In this document: piece by piece, positions 25,601-33,316 of the stretch
Layout: each line of letters opens with the position of its first letter
Position numbering within the stretch: position 1 is the first letter of the stretch
Assembly: GCA_036785705.1 (NCBI GenBank)
Contig: JAWUZG010000014.1
Span: forward strand, 868,001 to 932,000
Reading direction: 5' to 3'
DNA: 64,000 nt
Source: Acanthornis magna
Taxonomy: Eukaryota > Chordata > Aves > Passeriformes > Acanthizidae
Made by a program: the position numbers and the translations under genes
The notes under the pieces: generated by a model
Seen by the model: the letters and a program-made list of their open reading frames with translations, nothing else
What the model was told of the DNA's origin: nothing
Database searches by the model: none

Positions 25601-26576
25601 GGGTGAATTTGGGGTTTTTTGGTTTTGAATTTTCAGGTTTTTGGGGTAATTTGGGGGTTTTTTGGGCTGAATTTTCAAATTCTTGGGGTTAATTTTCAGA
25701 GTTTTGGGCTGAATTTTCAGATTTTTGGCGGTTTACGTGTTGAATTTACAGGTTTTGGGGTTTTTTTAGACTGAATTTTCAGGTTTTTTGCCCGAATTTG
25801 GGGTTTTTTGGGGTTTTTTTGGGGTTCCTCACCATGTCTGAGGCACATCCACCCCAAGGTACTCTCGGCGCAGGAGCCGTGACTGAGCTGTGGCCGCCAA
25901 CCTGGAAATGCCAAAATTCACCCAAAAATCGCCCAAAATTCACCCAAAATTCAAAGTTCACTGAAAATTTACCAGAATTCCCCTAAACTTCACTCAAAGT
26001 TCGCCCAAAGTTCACCCAAAACTCACTGAAAATTCACCCAAAGTTCAAAGTTTACCCAAAATTCGCCCAAATTTTGCCCAAAATTCACCCAAAGTTTGCC
26101 CAAATTTAACCCAAAAATCCCAAAAATTAAGCCAAAAATCCCTCAAAATTGCCCCAAATTTTCCCCAATTATCCTAAAATTCCAAATTATTCCAAACTGT
26201 CCCAAATTTCCCCAAAATGGCTCAAAATTATTCCAAAATGGCTCAAAATTTTTCCAAAAATCCCTCAAAATTATCCCAATTTTGCCCCAAATTATCCCAA
26301 ATTTCCCCCAAATTTTCGCAAAAATCGCTCAAAATTATCCCAAAAATCCCCAAAATTAACCCCATTTCCCCCAAATTTTCCCCAAATTATCCCAAAAATC
26401 GCTCAAAATTACCCCAGATTTTCCCCAAATTACCCCAAATTTTCCCCGATTGTCCCAAAATATCCAAAATTCTCCCAAATTTTCCCAAAATGGGTGGAAT
26501 TCGCCCCAAAATGCACTCACCAGATGGTGCCAAAGCAGCCCGTGTGCCTCCGCAGAACCTCGGGGTAGTAAAACAT
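1514..26576 (-). CDS. REC8: REC8 meiotic recombination protein (cohesin kleisin), 16 exons, 3' end outside window
   Basis: REC8 is the meiosis-specific alpha-kleisin that bridges the SMC1/SMC3 heads and is cleaved by separase. Exons (minus strand): 26521-26576, 25833-25901, 22179-22333, 21559-21637, 20719-20812, 19756-19801, 17189-17256, 15163-15223, 14668-14703, 12931-13091, 11568-11628, 9570-9676, 5485-5521, 4154-4187, 3688-3762, 1514-1620. All have GT-AG introns and phases that join without a stop over about 415 codons. Recognised from the start MFYYPEVLRRHTGCFGTIW, then LLRREYLGVDVP, CSLYLGALLQLGLARVY, ILERLHRA, SAPDPFFGLM, ELPEVTPREL, WDPQTQIGAERIREWL, VPRAVLEPS and PRPRAARAFALCL, in the order of mammalian REC8. 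The final winged-helix exon(s) should lie left of position 1. The protein is shorter and more proline-rich than the mammalian one (about 547 aa). Exons are about 5% of the span. Confidence 0.93.
1625..3660. repeat. AAATTC-type AT-rich array filling REC8 intron 15
   Basis: Degenerate short-unit repeats around GAAAATTCGGCAGAAAATTC, becoming A-rich (2260-2480) and then CCCAAATTTTCC-like toward 3660. No exon or other feature is visible inside. Open frames rich in Phe or Lys here are repeat artefacts. Confidence 0.85.
3688..3762 (-). CDS. REC8: REC8 exon 15
   Basis: 75 nt encoding VPPLPAPPPEVLPELPEAPP then IDLS, matching the mammalian VVPELPEVPMEM region. Acceptor GCCCCCAG, donor GTGGGG. Confidence 0.9.
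3790..4140. promoter_or_regulatory. Cluster of ETS-type CTTCCGG motifs in REC8 intron 14
   Basis: About nine exact CTTCCGG cores (for example near 3857, 3881, 3914, 4017, 4036, 4088, 4110 and 4130), plus near matches, spaced 15-60 bp as a degenerate minisatellite. CCGGAAG is the ETS/GABP core. Regulatory function is inferred only. Confidence 0.45.
4154..4187 (-). CDS. REC8: REC8 exon 14 (34-nt microexon)
   Basis: Encodes VSLEPLEEEP, like the mammalian VSLEISLEAAEEE. Acceptor CCCCCCAG, donor GTGGGC; phases agree on both sides. Confidence 0.88.
4205..5460. repeat. Pyrimidine-rich TTTTCCCCAAAATT array in REC8 intron 13
   Basis: About 1.25 kb of irregular TTCCCCAAAATTC repeats on the plus strand. 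The REC8 RNA strand is therefore G-rich (GGGGAAAATT). No gene seen. Confidence 0.85.
5485..5521 (-). CDS. REC8: REC8 exon 13 (37-nt microexon)
   Basis: Encodes VPRAVLEPSLPS, matching the mammalian VPREALEPSVP. Acceptor CTCTCGCAG sits about 15 bp from the edge of the GGAAT array; donor GTGAGG. Confidence 0.92.
5536..8354. repeat. 2.8-kb GGAAT/GGGAAT satellite array in REC8 intron 12
   Basis: An almost uninterrupted mixture of 5-bp GGAAT and 6-bp GGGAAT units, with only rare variants (GGGATGG, GGAAATGG, GGGAACGG). Neither unit creates a stop, so all three plus frames stay open for about 1,000 codons (Met-Glu-Trp-Asn-Gly repeats). These are not genes. The array resembles the pentamer of human satellites II and III. 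Confidence 0.97.
8355..9560. repeat. G/T-rich GGGAATTTTGGGG array, rest of REC8 intron 12
   Basis: Irregular GGGGAATTTTGGGAAA units to about 8930, then TTTTTGGGTCAGAATTTT units to exon 12. No gene seen. Confidence 0.85.
9570..9676 (-). CDS. REC8: REC8 exon 12
   Basis: 107 nt encoding LIPEELRELWGRSFRPRPPL and a Pro-rich tail ending LPSELE. Mammalian REC8 has LPPELLGLW at this place. Acceptor GCCCCAG, donor GTAAAA. Confidence 0.9.
9690..11560. repeat. Two-part array of REC8 intron 11
   Basis: 9690-10200 is CCCAAAATTTCCC on the plus strand. 10240-11560 switches to GGGATTTGGGGATTTTGGAATTT. The second part is interrupted by five copies of the REC8 exon 11 3' end. Confidence 0.85.
10212..11487 (-). 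pseudogene. Five decayed copies of REC8 exon 11 3' end with splice donor
   Basis: Copies at about 10212-10245, 10867-10899, 11170-11206, 11322-11357 and 11452-11487. On the minus strand each reads approximately CTCCTGAGCAGCCC then GGGAACG|GTGAGAG; the true exon end lies at 11568-11592. Every copy keeps a GTGAGAG donor but none has a clear upstream acceptor, so they look like exon fragments carried in the intron array. Confidence 0.8.
11568..11628 (-). CDS. REC8: REC8 exon 11
   Basis: 61 nt encoding GPAEAPQRRTAAELLSSPGN, counterpart of the mammalian GPAELFRTPTLSG. Acceptor TCTTTAG, donor GTGAGA. Its 3' end plus donor is copied five times in the next intron. Confidence 0.88.
11650..12915. repeat. 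About 30-bp minisatellite in REC8 intron 10
   Basis: Unit resembles TTTTTGGGGTAAAACCTCAG followed by AAATTTTGGGA, with variants. Fills the intron from exon 11 to exon 10. No gene seen. Confidence 0.85.
12931..13091 (-). CDS. REC8: REC8 exon 10
   Basis: 161 nt. A Pro/Arg-rich stretch (APPELAPPLPPVAPPPPRP) leads into WDPQTQIGAERIREWLRDPW and ECSPR. This matches the mammalian proline/arginine tract followed by WDKETQIS...CWEC. Acceptor TTCCCCAG, donor GTGAGT. Confidence 0.92.
13135..14655. repeat. TTTTTCCCAAAATT array in REC8 intron 9
   Basis: Pyrimidine-rich plus strand with unit near TTTTCCCAAAATTCCCA. No gene seen. Confidence 0.85.
14668..14703 (-). CDS. REC8: REC8 exon 9 (36-nt microexon)
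   Basis: Encodes LAPEPELPLPP between acceptor CCCCAG and donor GTGAGA. Phase 1 at both ends, so skipping would preserve frame. Supported mainly by phase continuity and canonical sites. Confidence 0.75.
14720..15150. repeat. AAAATTGACCAAAAATT array in REC8 intron 8
   Basis: Units near CCAAAATTGACCAAAAATTA, about 10-12 bp in period. No gene seen. Confidence 0.8.
15163..15223 (-). CDS. REC8: REC8 exon 8
   Basis: 61 nt encoding VELPEVTPRELQLLLEAEPE, closely matching the mammalian ELPEVSRREL segment. Acceptor GGCACAG, donor GTGAGA. Confidence 0.92.
15235..17180. repeat. Composite array in REC8 intron 7
   Basis: 15235-16120 is CCAAAATTCGGCC/AAAATTCACC-like. 16120-17180 becomes TTTCCCAAATTCCC and finally CCCAAATTCCCGATTT units next to exon 7. 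No gene seen. Confidence 0.8.
17189..17256 (-). CDS. REC8: REC8 exon 7
   Basis: 68 nt encoding AEAERLRLREAEEAPPPPEP and then EE. The acceptor GGTTGCAG is the last unit of the 10-bp array. Donor GTGAAT. Confidence 0.85.
17258..19750. repeat. 2.5-kb 10-bp (decamer) array in REC8 intron 6
   Basis: Strict 10-bp period. Units next to exon 7 are GACCAGTTCA-like; from about 17370 they become AATCAATAGA/AACCAATGGA, ending in GATCAATAGG near exon 6. Sense orientation for REC8 is TCTATTGATT. The matching reverse-complement array lies at 30036-30745. Confidence 0.95.
19756..19801 (-). CDS. REC8: REC8 exon 6
   Basis: 46 nt encoding VEELLPLLEAIEAPP between acceptor CCCTCAG and donor GTCTGA. Phase joins exons 5 and 7. 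Acidic, leucine-rich linker as in mammalian REC8. Confidence 0.85.
19815..20700. repeat. GGGGAAAATT array in REC8 intron 5
   Basis: Purine-rich plus strand (GGGGAAAAATGGGGAAAATT). It includes the exon 5 copy at 20571-20622 and short GGGTGAATTT units. No other feature. Confidence 0.85.
20571..20622 (-). pseudogene. Partial duplicate of REC8 exon 5
   Basis: Repeats the exon 5 3' end with its GTACCC donor; it would read SAPDPFFGLMALALPQ in the exon 5 frame. The upstream sequence has changed to AATCAG, creating a possible acceptor. A 44-nt exon from that site would break the frame, so I treat it as a non-coding relic. Confidence 0.8.
20719..20812 (-). CDS. REC8: REC8 exon 5
   Basis: 94 nt containing LMEELESAPDPFFGLMVPAL, the counterpart of the mammalian EDAPDPFFGMM stretch. 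Donor GTACCC. A 3' copy of this exon lies about 150 bp downstream (20571-20622). Confidence 0.95.
20940..21545. repeat. TTTTGGGTCAATTTTTGATC array in REC8 intron 4
   Basis: Units near TTTTGGGTCAATTTTTCATC, about 10-12 bp in period. No gene seen. Confidence 0.85.
21559..21637 (-). CDS. REC8: REC8 exon 4
   Basis: 79 nt encoding EETSMILERLHRAWRPLAAI and then DISPPR. ILERLHRA is a REC8 signature. Acceptor TTTGCAG, donor GTGCCA. Confidence 0.95.
21650..22175. repeat. CCCCAAAAATG array and GC-rich tandem repeat in REC8 intron 3
   Basis: 21650-21960 is CCCCAAAAATGCCCCAAAAA-like. 21970-22175 holds two or three copies of a unit with CCCCGCCCCTCCTCCCCCAC and CCTCATTAGCATAACCCCGC. No gene seen. Confidence 0.75.
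22179..22333 (-). CDS. REC8: REC8 exon 3
   Basis: 155 nt. After an acceptor GCCCAG it encodes AAVTLFVIGRGGWEVPPPP and then CSLYLGALLQLGLARVYVRQ, matching the kleisin segment that reads SLYL..QL..G..RVY..QC in REC8. Donor GTAGGG. Confidence 0.93.
22385..25825. repeat. 3.4-kb G/T minisatellite of REC8 intron 2
   Basis: Units such as TTTTCTGAGGGGAAGTTGGG and TTTTTTGAGGGAAATTTGGG, rich in GGGGTTTT blocks. Four closely spaced G-runs recur, so plus-strand (template-strand) G-quadruplex potential is high. No gene seen. Confidence 0.88.
25833..25901 (-). CDS. REC8: REC8 exon 2
   Basis: 69 nt encoding LAATAQSRLLRREYLGVDVP, the second helix of the N-terminal Rad21/Rec8 domain. Acceptor TTTCCAG, donor GTGAGG. 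Ends in a split Cys codon TG|C. Confidence 0.95.
25920..26515. repeat. CCAAAATTCACCC array in REC8 intron 1
   Basis: Units near CCCAAAATTCACCCAAA, then CCCCAAATTATCCC. Continues to the exon 1 donor. No gene seen. Confidence 0.85.
26521..26576 (-). CDS. REC8: REC8 exon 1 (coding start)
   Basis: The ATG at 26576-26574 begins MFYYPEVLRRHTGCFGTIW, the conserved kleisin N-terminus that binds the SMC3 neck. The donor is GTGAGT, splitting a Trp codon TG|G. The bases just before the ATG read TTTTGAG, so a 5'UTR intron ending at the ATG is possible (inference). Confidence 0.95.
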
Positions 26577-26599
26577 CTCAAAAGTTGAATAAATTTCAA

Positions 26600-28550
26600 T
26601 AGATTTCAATAGATTTCAATAAATATCGATTTTTTAAAAAAAAGTTTTGGCTATTTCGGGCAGTGGGAAAAGAAAAAGGGGAAAAAATGAGGATAAGAAA
26701 GGCGATTTTGGGCGAAAAAAGTGACCCCAAAAAGGGATAAAATCAAATTTGAAATGAATTAATTTGCATAAATTGGAATTAATTAAGGCGGCGTTGAAAT
26801 GGATTTAAATTGGATTTAAAAATTGGGGTTTGGAATGCTCAAAAGAGGCCAAAAATGCCTTAAAATGTGAATGAAATTAGGAATTATTATTAAATAAACT
26901 AAATTAAGTTAAATTAATTAAATTAAGTTAATCTAATATTAACTTTTAATTAAATTAACTAACAAATTCAATAATTATTATTAAATTAACTAAATTAATT
27001 AATTAATCTAATAGGAACTTTTAATTAAATAATTATTAACGAATGAAATCAGTAATTATTATTAAATTAACTGAATTAAATTAATTTAAATTAATTCAAT
27101 TAATTAAAATAAATTAATCTAATATCAAATTTCAATTAAATTATTGTTGACTAATAATATTGTTTTAATAATAAACTCTTACAGCTATTCTTAATGAGAT
27201 ATATTTTAATATATTAATGAAATATCAATTTATTTTTATATTTTATACTTAATTATAACTATTTACGATTTCAAATTTTTAAAGTTATATTAAAAATAAA
27301 ATCAAAATTAATTAATTAAAATTTAGGAGGTGAAAAAGTCTTAAAACTCCTTAAAAAGGCAAAAAAAAATCCCTTAAAATTGAAATAAAATCGCTAAAAT
27401 GGATAAATGTGAATAGAGGAATCTGAAATTTAAATTCGATTTAAAAATTAAAAGGTAAAAGTGCTCCAACTGCCTTAAAAAGGGAAAATTTAAATTAAAA
27501 TTTAAATTAAAATCGCTAAAATTAATAAATATTGATAAATCAAGACAATATTTAAATCGTATTTTAAAATAAAGGCTTGAAATGCCTCAAAAAATACCCC
27601 CAAAACACTTAAAACTTGAATAAAATTTATTGATTCGCTAAATATGAACAAATTAATTAATATTAATAAAATAATCGCGGAATATTTGAATTATTTCAAG
27701 AAATAAAAGGGCAAATTTTGCCCCCAAAAAAAGAGCCCCAAAAAGCCTTAAAGATTTAAATTTAATTGGCTGTAACTCCCTAAATTAAAAGTTAATACAT
27801 CAAGTTCTTATTTTTTAATTTAAATAAATATTTAATAAATAGATTTTTAATCGATTAAATTATATTTAAGTTAATTGCTAAAAAGAGGACTTTGGACCTA
27901 AAAAAAAAAAGACCCAAAAAGCCTCCAAAAGTTGCAAAACTCCCCCGGAAAATTCGATAAATATTGGAATAAATAAATAATTTAATTAGATATCAACGAG
28001 TCAAGCGAATTTTAATTAATTTTAAACCTTAAAAAGCGATTTTATCGCCTCGAGAAGGCACCAAAACCAGCGGTTAAATAAATTAATTACAACCACTTGA
28101 ACGCGAATAAATAGAATTTAATTAGGATCAAGTTTAATTTAATTGGATTTAATTAAATTCGGATGGAATTTAGTAAATTGAAAGAGGAACTCGGTCCCGG
28201 CATGGGACCCAAAACTGCGTTTAAATAAATGAAAATTTAAAAACCTGAGGTAAAATTTGCTTAAAATGGAATAATTTTGAAGTGAATTGAATTATTTAAT
28301 AAACTTAGGTTAATTGGAGGCAAAAAATGGCTTTAAAAGGCAATTTTAGCCTTAAAACCCCTCAGGTAAAACCGGAAGCGCCTCAAAGAAAGAAAAAAAA
28401 AGGCGGCAAATCCCCGCGATTAAAACGAAGTAACTGATGGGATAATTAATTAATTTAAGGCATTAAACTAAGAGGCTTGGTCAATATTTAAGTTATTCAC
28501 TGAAAGGATTAAATTAAATTAAAATTTAATTAAATTATAAAGGGCTTTAA
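26600..28550. other. AT-rich block upstream of the REC8 start codon
   Basis: About 2 kb dominated by TTAATTAAATTAATT and TTTAAATTAAA motifs with no exon recognised. The first bases upstream of the ATG contain TTTCAATAGA decamers. It may be a 5'UTR intron of REC8 reaching a promoter near 28.75 kb; this is inference. Confidence 0.5.
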
Positions 28551-28559
28551 ACCCCCCCT

Positions 28560-29016
28560 CGTTTAAACCCGAAAGCCGCCCCGAATCGCCTCCAAACCCT
28601 CCGCGGCGCCAATCAGCGCCTTAATTAGCGCTTTAATTAACCGCCCCGAGCACCACCGCTGCTAATTAAGTTAAATAAATTAATTCAAAGAAGAAATAAA
28701 TTCATTAATCCACGGCGAGAGCCTCCACGCCTCGATCGCCGCCACCTCCGGACTGAGCCCGAGGGAGCCGCGCCGCCCCTTTTATGCTCTCGGTCGCCCC
28801 ACCCCCTTTTCCTCCTTCTAGCCAATCGCCGCGCCGCTCGCCTCAGGAGACCCCGCCCCTTTCCCCGCCCCGCGCTCTGGCGCCTCTTTCCGCCCAATCA
28901 GGCGGAGAAGAGCGCGGGACGAGGCGGGAAACTCTCAGCCAATGGGAGCGCCGGGCGCCTCACGGCGGGCGGCCAATCAGAGCCGGCCTTGTTGTGAGGG
29001 GAGAAGGAGCGGCAAA
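28560..29016. promoter_or_regulatory. Divergent CpG-rich promoter between REC8 and the plus-strand gene
   Basis: GC- and CpG-rich block with five CCAAT boxes (about 28609, 28822, 28894, 28938 and 28972) between AT-rich DNA and an ATG. On the minus strand CATAAAAGGGG (28786-28776) resembles a TATA element pointing toward REC8. On the plus side CAAAATGGCGGC overlaps the ATG and fits a YY1 site. Transcription start sites are inferred. Confidence 0.6.
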
Positions 29017-30805
29017 ATGGCGGCGGCGGCGGCCGTGCGGGCACTGGGGGAGGAGCTGCAGGTATTGGGTTATACTGGTTAGTACTGGGAGGGACTGGGA
29101 GGGACTGGGATGGGATTGGGAGGGACTGGGAGGGACTGGGATGGGATCGGGAGGGACTGGGATGGGATCGGGAGGGACTGGGAGGGGATTGGGAGGGACT
29201 GGGAGGGGACTGGGAGGGACCGGGAGGGGATTGGGAGGGACTGGGAGGGACTGGGAGGGGACTGGGAGGGACTGGGATGGACTGAGAGGGATTGGGGGGG
29301 ACTGGGAGAGGACTGGGAGGGATTGGGAGGGGATTGGGAGGGACTAAGAGGGATTGAGATGGACTGGGAGGGATTAGGAGGGACTGGGAAGGGATTGGGA
29401 GGGACTGGGAGGGACTGGGATGGACTGGGAGGGATTAGGAGGGACTGGGAGGGATTAGGAGGGACTGGGAGGGACTGGGAATGAACTGGGAGGGACTGGG
29501 ATGGGATTGGGAGGGACTGGGATGGACTGAGAGGGATTGGGAGGGACTGGGAATGAACTGGGAGGGACTGGGAATGAACTGGGAGGGACTGGGATGGGAT
29601 TGGGAGGGACTGGGATGGACTGGGAGAGGATTGGGAGGGACTGGGAGAGGATTGGGAGGGACTGGGAGGGGATTGGGAGGGACTGGGAGAGGATTGGGAG
29701 GGACTGGGAGGGACTGGGAGGTGGTTGGGAGGAACTGGGAGGGGATTGGGAGAGACTGGGAGGGATTGGGAGGGGATTTGGGCCTTACTGAGCTGGAAGA
29801 TGGGGGGATTTTGGGTCATTTTTGGGGATTTTTTTTTGGATTTTATTACTTTTGGGATCCCATTTTTTGGGAAGTTGTTGGGGGGAATTTTCTGGGGGTT
29901 TTGGGGAGGATTTTTTGGGGCATTTTTTAGGATTTTTTTTTTGAGAATTTTGGGGGAATTTTTCTGGGAATTTTGGTATTTTTGGGGGGAAATTTTTCTG
30001 GGAGATTTGGGATTGTTTTGGGGGGGAATTTTTTTTTTTTTAAATTCCTATTGGTTTCTATTGATTTCCATTGCTTTCTATTGATTTCTATTAATTTCTA
30101 TTGATTCCTATTAGTTTCCATTGATTCCTATTGGTTTCTATTGATCTCTATTATTTTCTATTGGTTTCCATTGATTCTTATTGGTTTCTATTGATCTCTA
30201 TTGATTTTTATTGGTTTCTGTTAATTCTTATTGATTTCCATTGATTTCTATTGATTCCTATGGGTTCCCATTGGTTTCTATTAATTTCTATTGGTTTCCA
30301 TTGATTCCTATTGATTTCCATTAATTTCCATTGATTGCTATTGATTTCTATTGATTTCTATTGATTTCTATTGATTTCTATTGATTTCTATTGATTTCTA
30401 TTGATTTCTATTGATTCTTATTGATTTTTGTTGTCTTCTATTGATTCCTATTGGTTTCTATTGGTTCCCATTGGTTTCTATTGATTTCTATTAATTTCTA
30501 TTGGTTTCCAATGATTCTTATTGATTCTTATTAATCTCCATTGATTTCTATTGATTTCTATTAATTTCTGTTAGTTTCCATTGATTCCTATTGATTGCTA
30601 TTAATTTCCATTGATTTCAATTGATTTCCATTGATTTCTATTGTCTTTTATTGATTCCTATCGGTTTCCATTTCTTTCCATTGGTTTCTATTGATTTTTA
30701 TTGATTTCTATTGATCCATTCTGGTCCAAACTGGTCTGAACTGGTTCCAGCCCGAGCTGGCCAAGCTCGCGGCCAAGGCTCTGCCGCAGATTTTGGCCGA
30801 ACTTT
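29017..30805 (+). CDS. 5' exons of an unidentified protein-coding gene
   Basis: Exon 1 is 29017-29061 (MAAAAAVRALGEELQ, donor GTATTG, Kozak-like AAAATGG). Exon 2 begins at 30751 after TGGTTCCAG and reads PELAKLAAKALPQILAEL; the likely donor GTGAAT follows 30805. If that donor is not used, the frame stays open to a TAG near 30880. The joined helix-rich start resembles a helical-repeat or HEAT-type N-terminus, but I do not recognise the gene. No continuation is recognised downstream, where an LTR and a CENPO fragment follow, so the gene may be truncated. Confidence 0.55.
29080..29790. repeat. GGGAGGGACT decamer array in intron 1 of the plus-strand gene
   Basis: 10-bp-period units GGGAGGGACT, GGGATGGACT and GGGAGGGATT starting just after the exon 1 donor. 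Plus-strand G-rich, so the transcript and coding strand carry the G-runs. All frames are open by repetition and not genes. Confidence 0.92.
29795..30035. other. T/G-rich spacer between two decamer arrays
   Basis: Irregular TTTTTGGGGGGAATTTTT sequence between the GGGAGGGACT and TTGATTTCTA arrays. No feature seen. Confidence 0.6.
30036..30745. repeat. TTGATTTCTA decamer array ending at an exon acceptor
   Basis: 10-bp units TTGATTTCTA/TTGGTTTCCA, the reverse complement of the REC8 intron 6 array. Its last units change to CTGGTCCAAACTGGTCTGAA and end in CTGGTTCCAG before exon 2, as in REC8 intron 6. Confidence 0.93.
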
Positions 30806-30894
30806 GTGAATCCCAAAAAAATCCCAAAATTTCCCAAAAAAGCACTGAGGCCAAATCATGGTTTGTGCTCAAAGTGCTGCTGTAGGCTCTGGGT

Positions 30895-31230
30895 GAGAAT
30901 TTGGGTGTGGACCCTTTAAGGGGTGTGGTCTCTTTAAGGGGGCATGGTCTCTTTAAAATGTGCCATGGTCCCTTTAAAAGGGGTGTGGCCACCTTTAAGG
31001 GGTGTGGTCTTCTAAAATGGGGGCATGGTTATGTTTAAAGAGGTGTGGTGTCTTTAAAAGGGGTGTGGTCTCTTTAAAATATGTGTTTGCTTTAAAAGTA
31101 GGTGTGTCCATTTCAATATGGGCGTGGTTCTTTAGAATGGGCATGGCCACTCCCAAAGGGGTGTGGTCTGTGTAAAAGGGGTGTGGTCACTTTAAAGGGG
31201 CATGGCTCCTTTAAAAGGGGCGTGACCTCC
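30895..31230. repeat. GGGGTGTGGTCTCTTTAAAA minisatellite
   Basis: About 20-bp units with a GGGGTGTGG CACC-box core, similar to the 1-1500 array. Downstream (31230-31683) the sequence becomes AAATTTTGGGGATTT-like spacer with no gene seen. Confidence 0.85.
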
Positions 31231-31683
31231 ATTTTTTGGGGTCCGAACTCCAAATTTTGGGTCATGCCCCCCAATTTTAGGATCCTGGGCTCCATTTTGG
31301 GGGTGTGGCCTCTAATTTTGGGGTCATTGCCTCAACTTTTGGGGAATTTCTCCCAAATTTTTTTAAATTTTTCCAAATTATGGTGGTTTTCTCCCAGATT
31401 TCAGGGACTTTCCCCAAATTTTGGGATTTTCTCTTGAATTCCAGAGATTTCTCCCCAAGTTTTGGGAATTTCTCCCTAAAATTTCTGGAATTTTCCCTCA
31501 AATTTCAGGATTTATCTCTAAATTCCAGGAATTTTCCCCAAATTCCGGACTTTTTTCCCAAAACTTTGGCAATTTTGCCCAAATTCAGGCGATTTTCCCC
31601 AAATTCTGCCAATTTTCCCCAAATTCCAGGAATTTTCCATTAAATTTTGGGCAATTTTCCAACAAATTTTTGGATTTTACCCC

Positions 31684-33066
31684 TGTGGTGGTTTTGGCTT
31701 GGCCCAGTTTTTGCCGGTGAGTAGGGTGGGGTACAAAGATGGCTCCTGCATGTCCTGAGTAAAGATTCTGGAAATTTCTCCACCATGTCCAGCAGAGCCA
31801 ATCTCTGATGGCTCTGAAGATGATGGACATGCTGCTGGCCAAACCTGGGCCAATTAGAGATGTTAGTTACGCCTCTGTGAAAACATATTTGAGAAGAAAT
31901 CAAAACAATGTGAGCACACACTTCTTTTTAGCCAGGGAAGGAGGAGGAGGAGGTAAAAATATGTGAGGGAGAACAACATGGAGGCACCAAGGTCAGTGGA
32001 GAAGGTGTGGGAGGAGGTGCTCCAGGCGCCGGAGCTGAAAACCCTCTGCCAGCCGTGGTGAAGACCATGGGGGAGCAGGTGGTCCCCCTGCAGCCCATGG
32101 GGTCCAGGGGGATGCAGAGAACCCCCCACAGCCCATGGGGAGGTGCCCACGCCAGAGGAGCAGGTGGATGCCTGCAGGAAGCTGTGATCCAGTGGGAGTC
32201 GCAGCAGAGACTGAGAGTTGCAAAGGCCAACAGGAGAGAGAAAAGCCTTGCTCCCGGGGTGGAAACAGCCTGGCCTCGGCTTGGAATTCTGCAGCCTGGA
32301 CAGAAGGATCTCGGACAGCAGCAGATTTTTCGGGCGGGATGCTGCTTGTGAGATTGGACCCACGCCAAAGAAGTTTGCAGAGGACTGTCTCTCGTGGGAG
32401 GGACCCCCATGGCTAAGTAGAGGACTCTTCCCCCTGATGGACTGACCCTGACCAAAGGAAACCCCCATGCCCTGCCCCCACCCCAGAGCTGTTGGTTAGA
32501 AGGAAGGAGGGAGGGGGTGAGCTGAGAAATGGGCCTAATACGGAGAGGGGTGAGTAGAGAAACAGCGTTTGTAGCAGAAGAATTGTGGCGTTGGACTGAT
32601 TAAGAAAAGCCACATATCTTGCCCCAGCCCGGATCTGTTGGTTGGATGGAGGGAGGGGGCGAATAGAGAAACAGTGTCTGTGGTAGAATTTTGATGACCT
32701 GACCTAAGAGAAAAAACCCCATACCCTGCCCCTGCCCTGGGGTTGTTGGTTAGATGGAAAGGAGGGAGGGGGTGAGCTGAGAAGCAGTGCCTTAAGAGGG
32801 AAGGGGGGTGTGAATGGTGTCTTAAGAGCTTGTTTTTATCTCTGATTTGTCTTCTGACTCTGTTAAATAAGTCACTTTTTTGCAACTTGAAGCTTTCATG
32901 ACCTTGCTCTATCTCCTGTGTCCTCCTTATCAGTGATCCTATCTCAACTCGTAAGTTCAGTGTTTTGTGTTCGTTTTCCCTCTCCTCTGCATAGCTGCAG
33001 CAGGAGAGAGCATAGAGAGCAGACGTCGTAAGTGCCTGGCATTTAGCCAGGGTCAAACCCACGACA
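31684..33066 (+). mobile_element. Solo LTR of an avian endogenous retrovirus (ERVL-like)
   Basis: Starts TGTGGTGGTTTTGGCTTGGC and ends CAAACCCACGACA, giving TG...CA ends over about 1.38 kb. The interior carries CTGCAGCCCATGG-type repeats typical of long passerine LTRs, and three copies of an approximately 100-bp GTTGGTTAGATGGA-type repeat at 32447-32790. I see no gag, pol or env and no convincing target-site duplication. Open frames inside are not genes. Family assignment is from memory of bird LTRs, not a database match. Confidence 0.6.
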
Positions 33067-33316
33067 GTCCTGCACCTGTGGTTTCTGATGAGAAATGTTG
33101 AGACAGAGCTCGATTCTTTGACCGCCTCTTATATCCCCCCATTCTCATCCTGCCATCAATCCCCCAAAATCCTTCCCCTTCCCACATTTTCCTTGGGAAA
33201 ACTCCTCCTAATCTATGGGAAGATTAATTGGGATTTCTCCCGTCTCTTCCCAGCCCCGGATCCTCGGGGCCCGGGGACACTCTGGGTGTTCCCTGTGGAA
33301 GGAAGATTCCCAAGGG

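Noticed and set aside
28784..29930. Long Gly-Thr-Arg-Asp and Pro-Ser-Gln frames
   Set aside because: Encoded by the GGGAGGGACT decamer array in an intron.
31863..32468. Minus-strand 201-codon frame in the LTR
   Set aside because: Lies within repeat-bearing LTR sequence and matches no retroviral protein I recognise.
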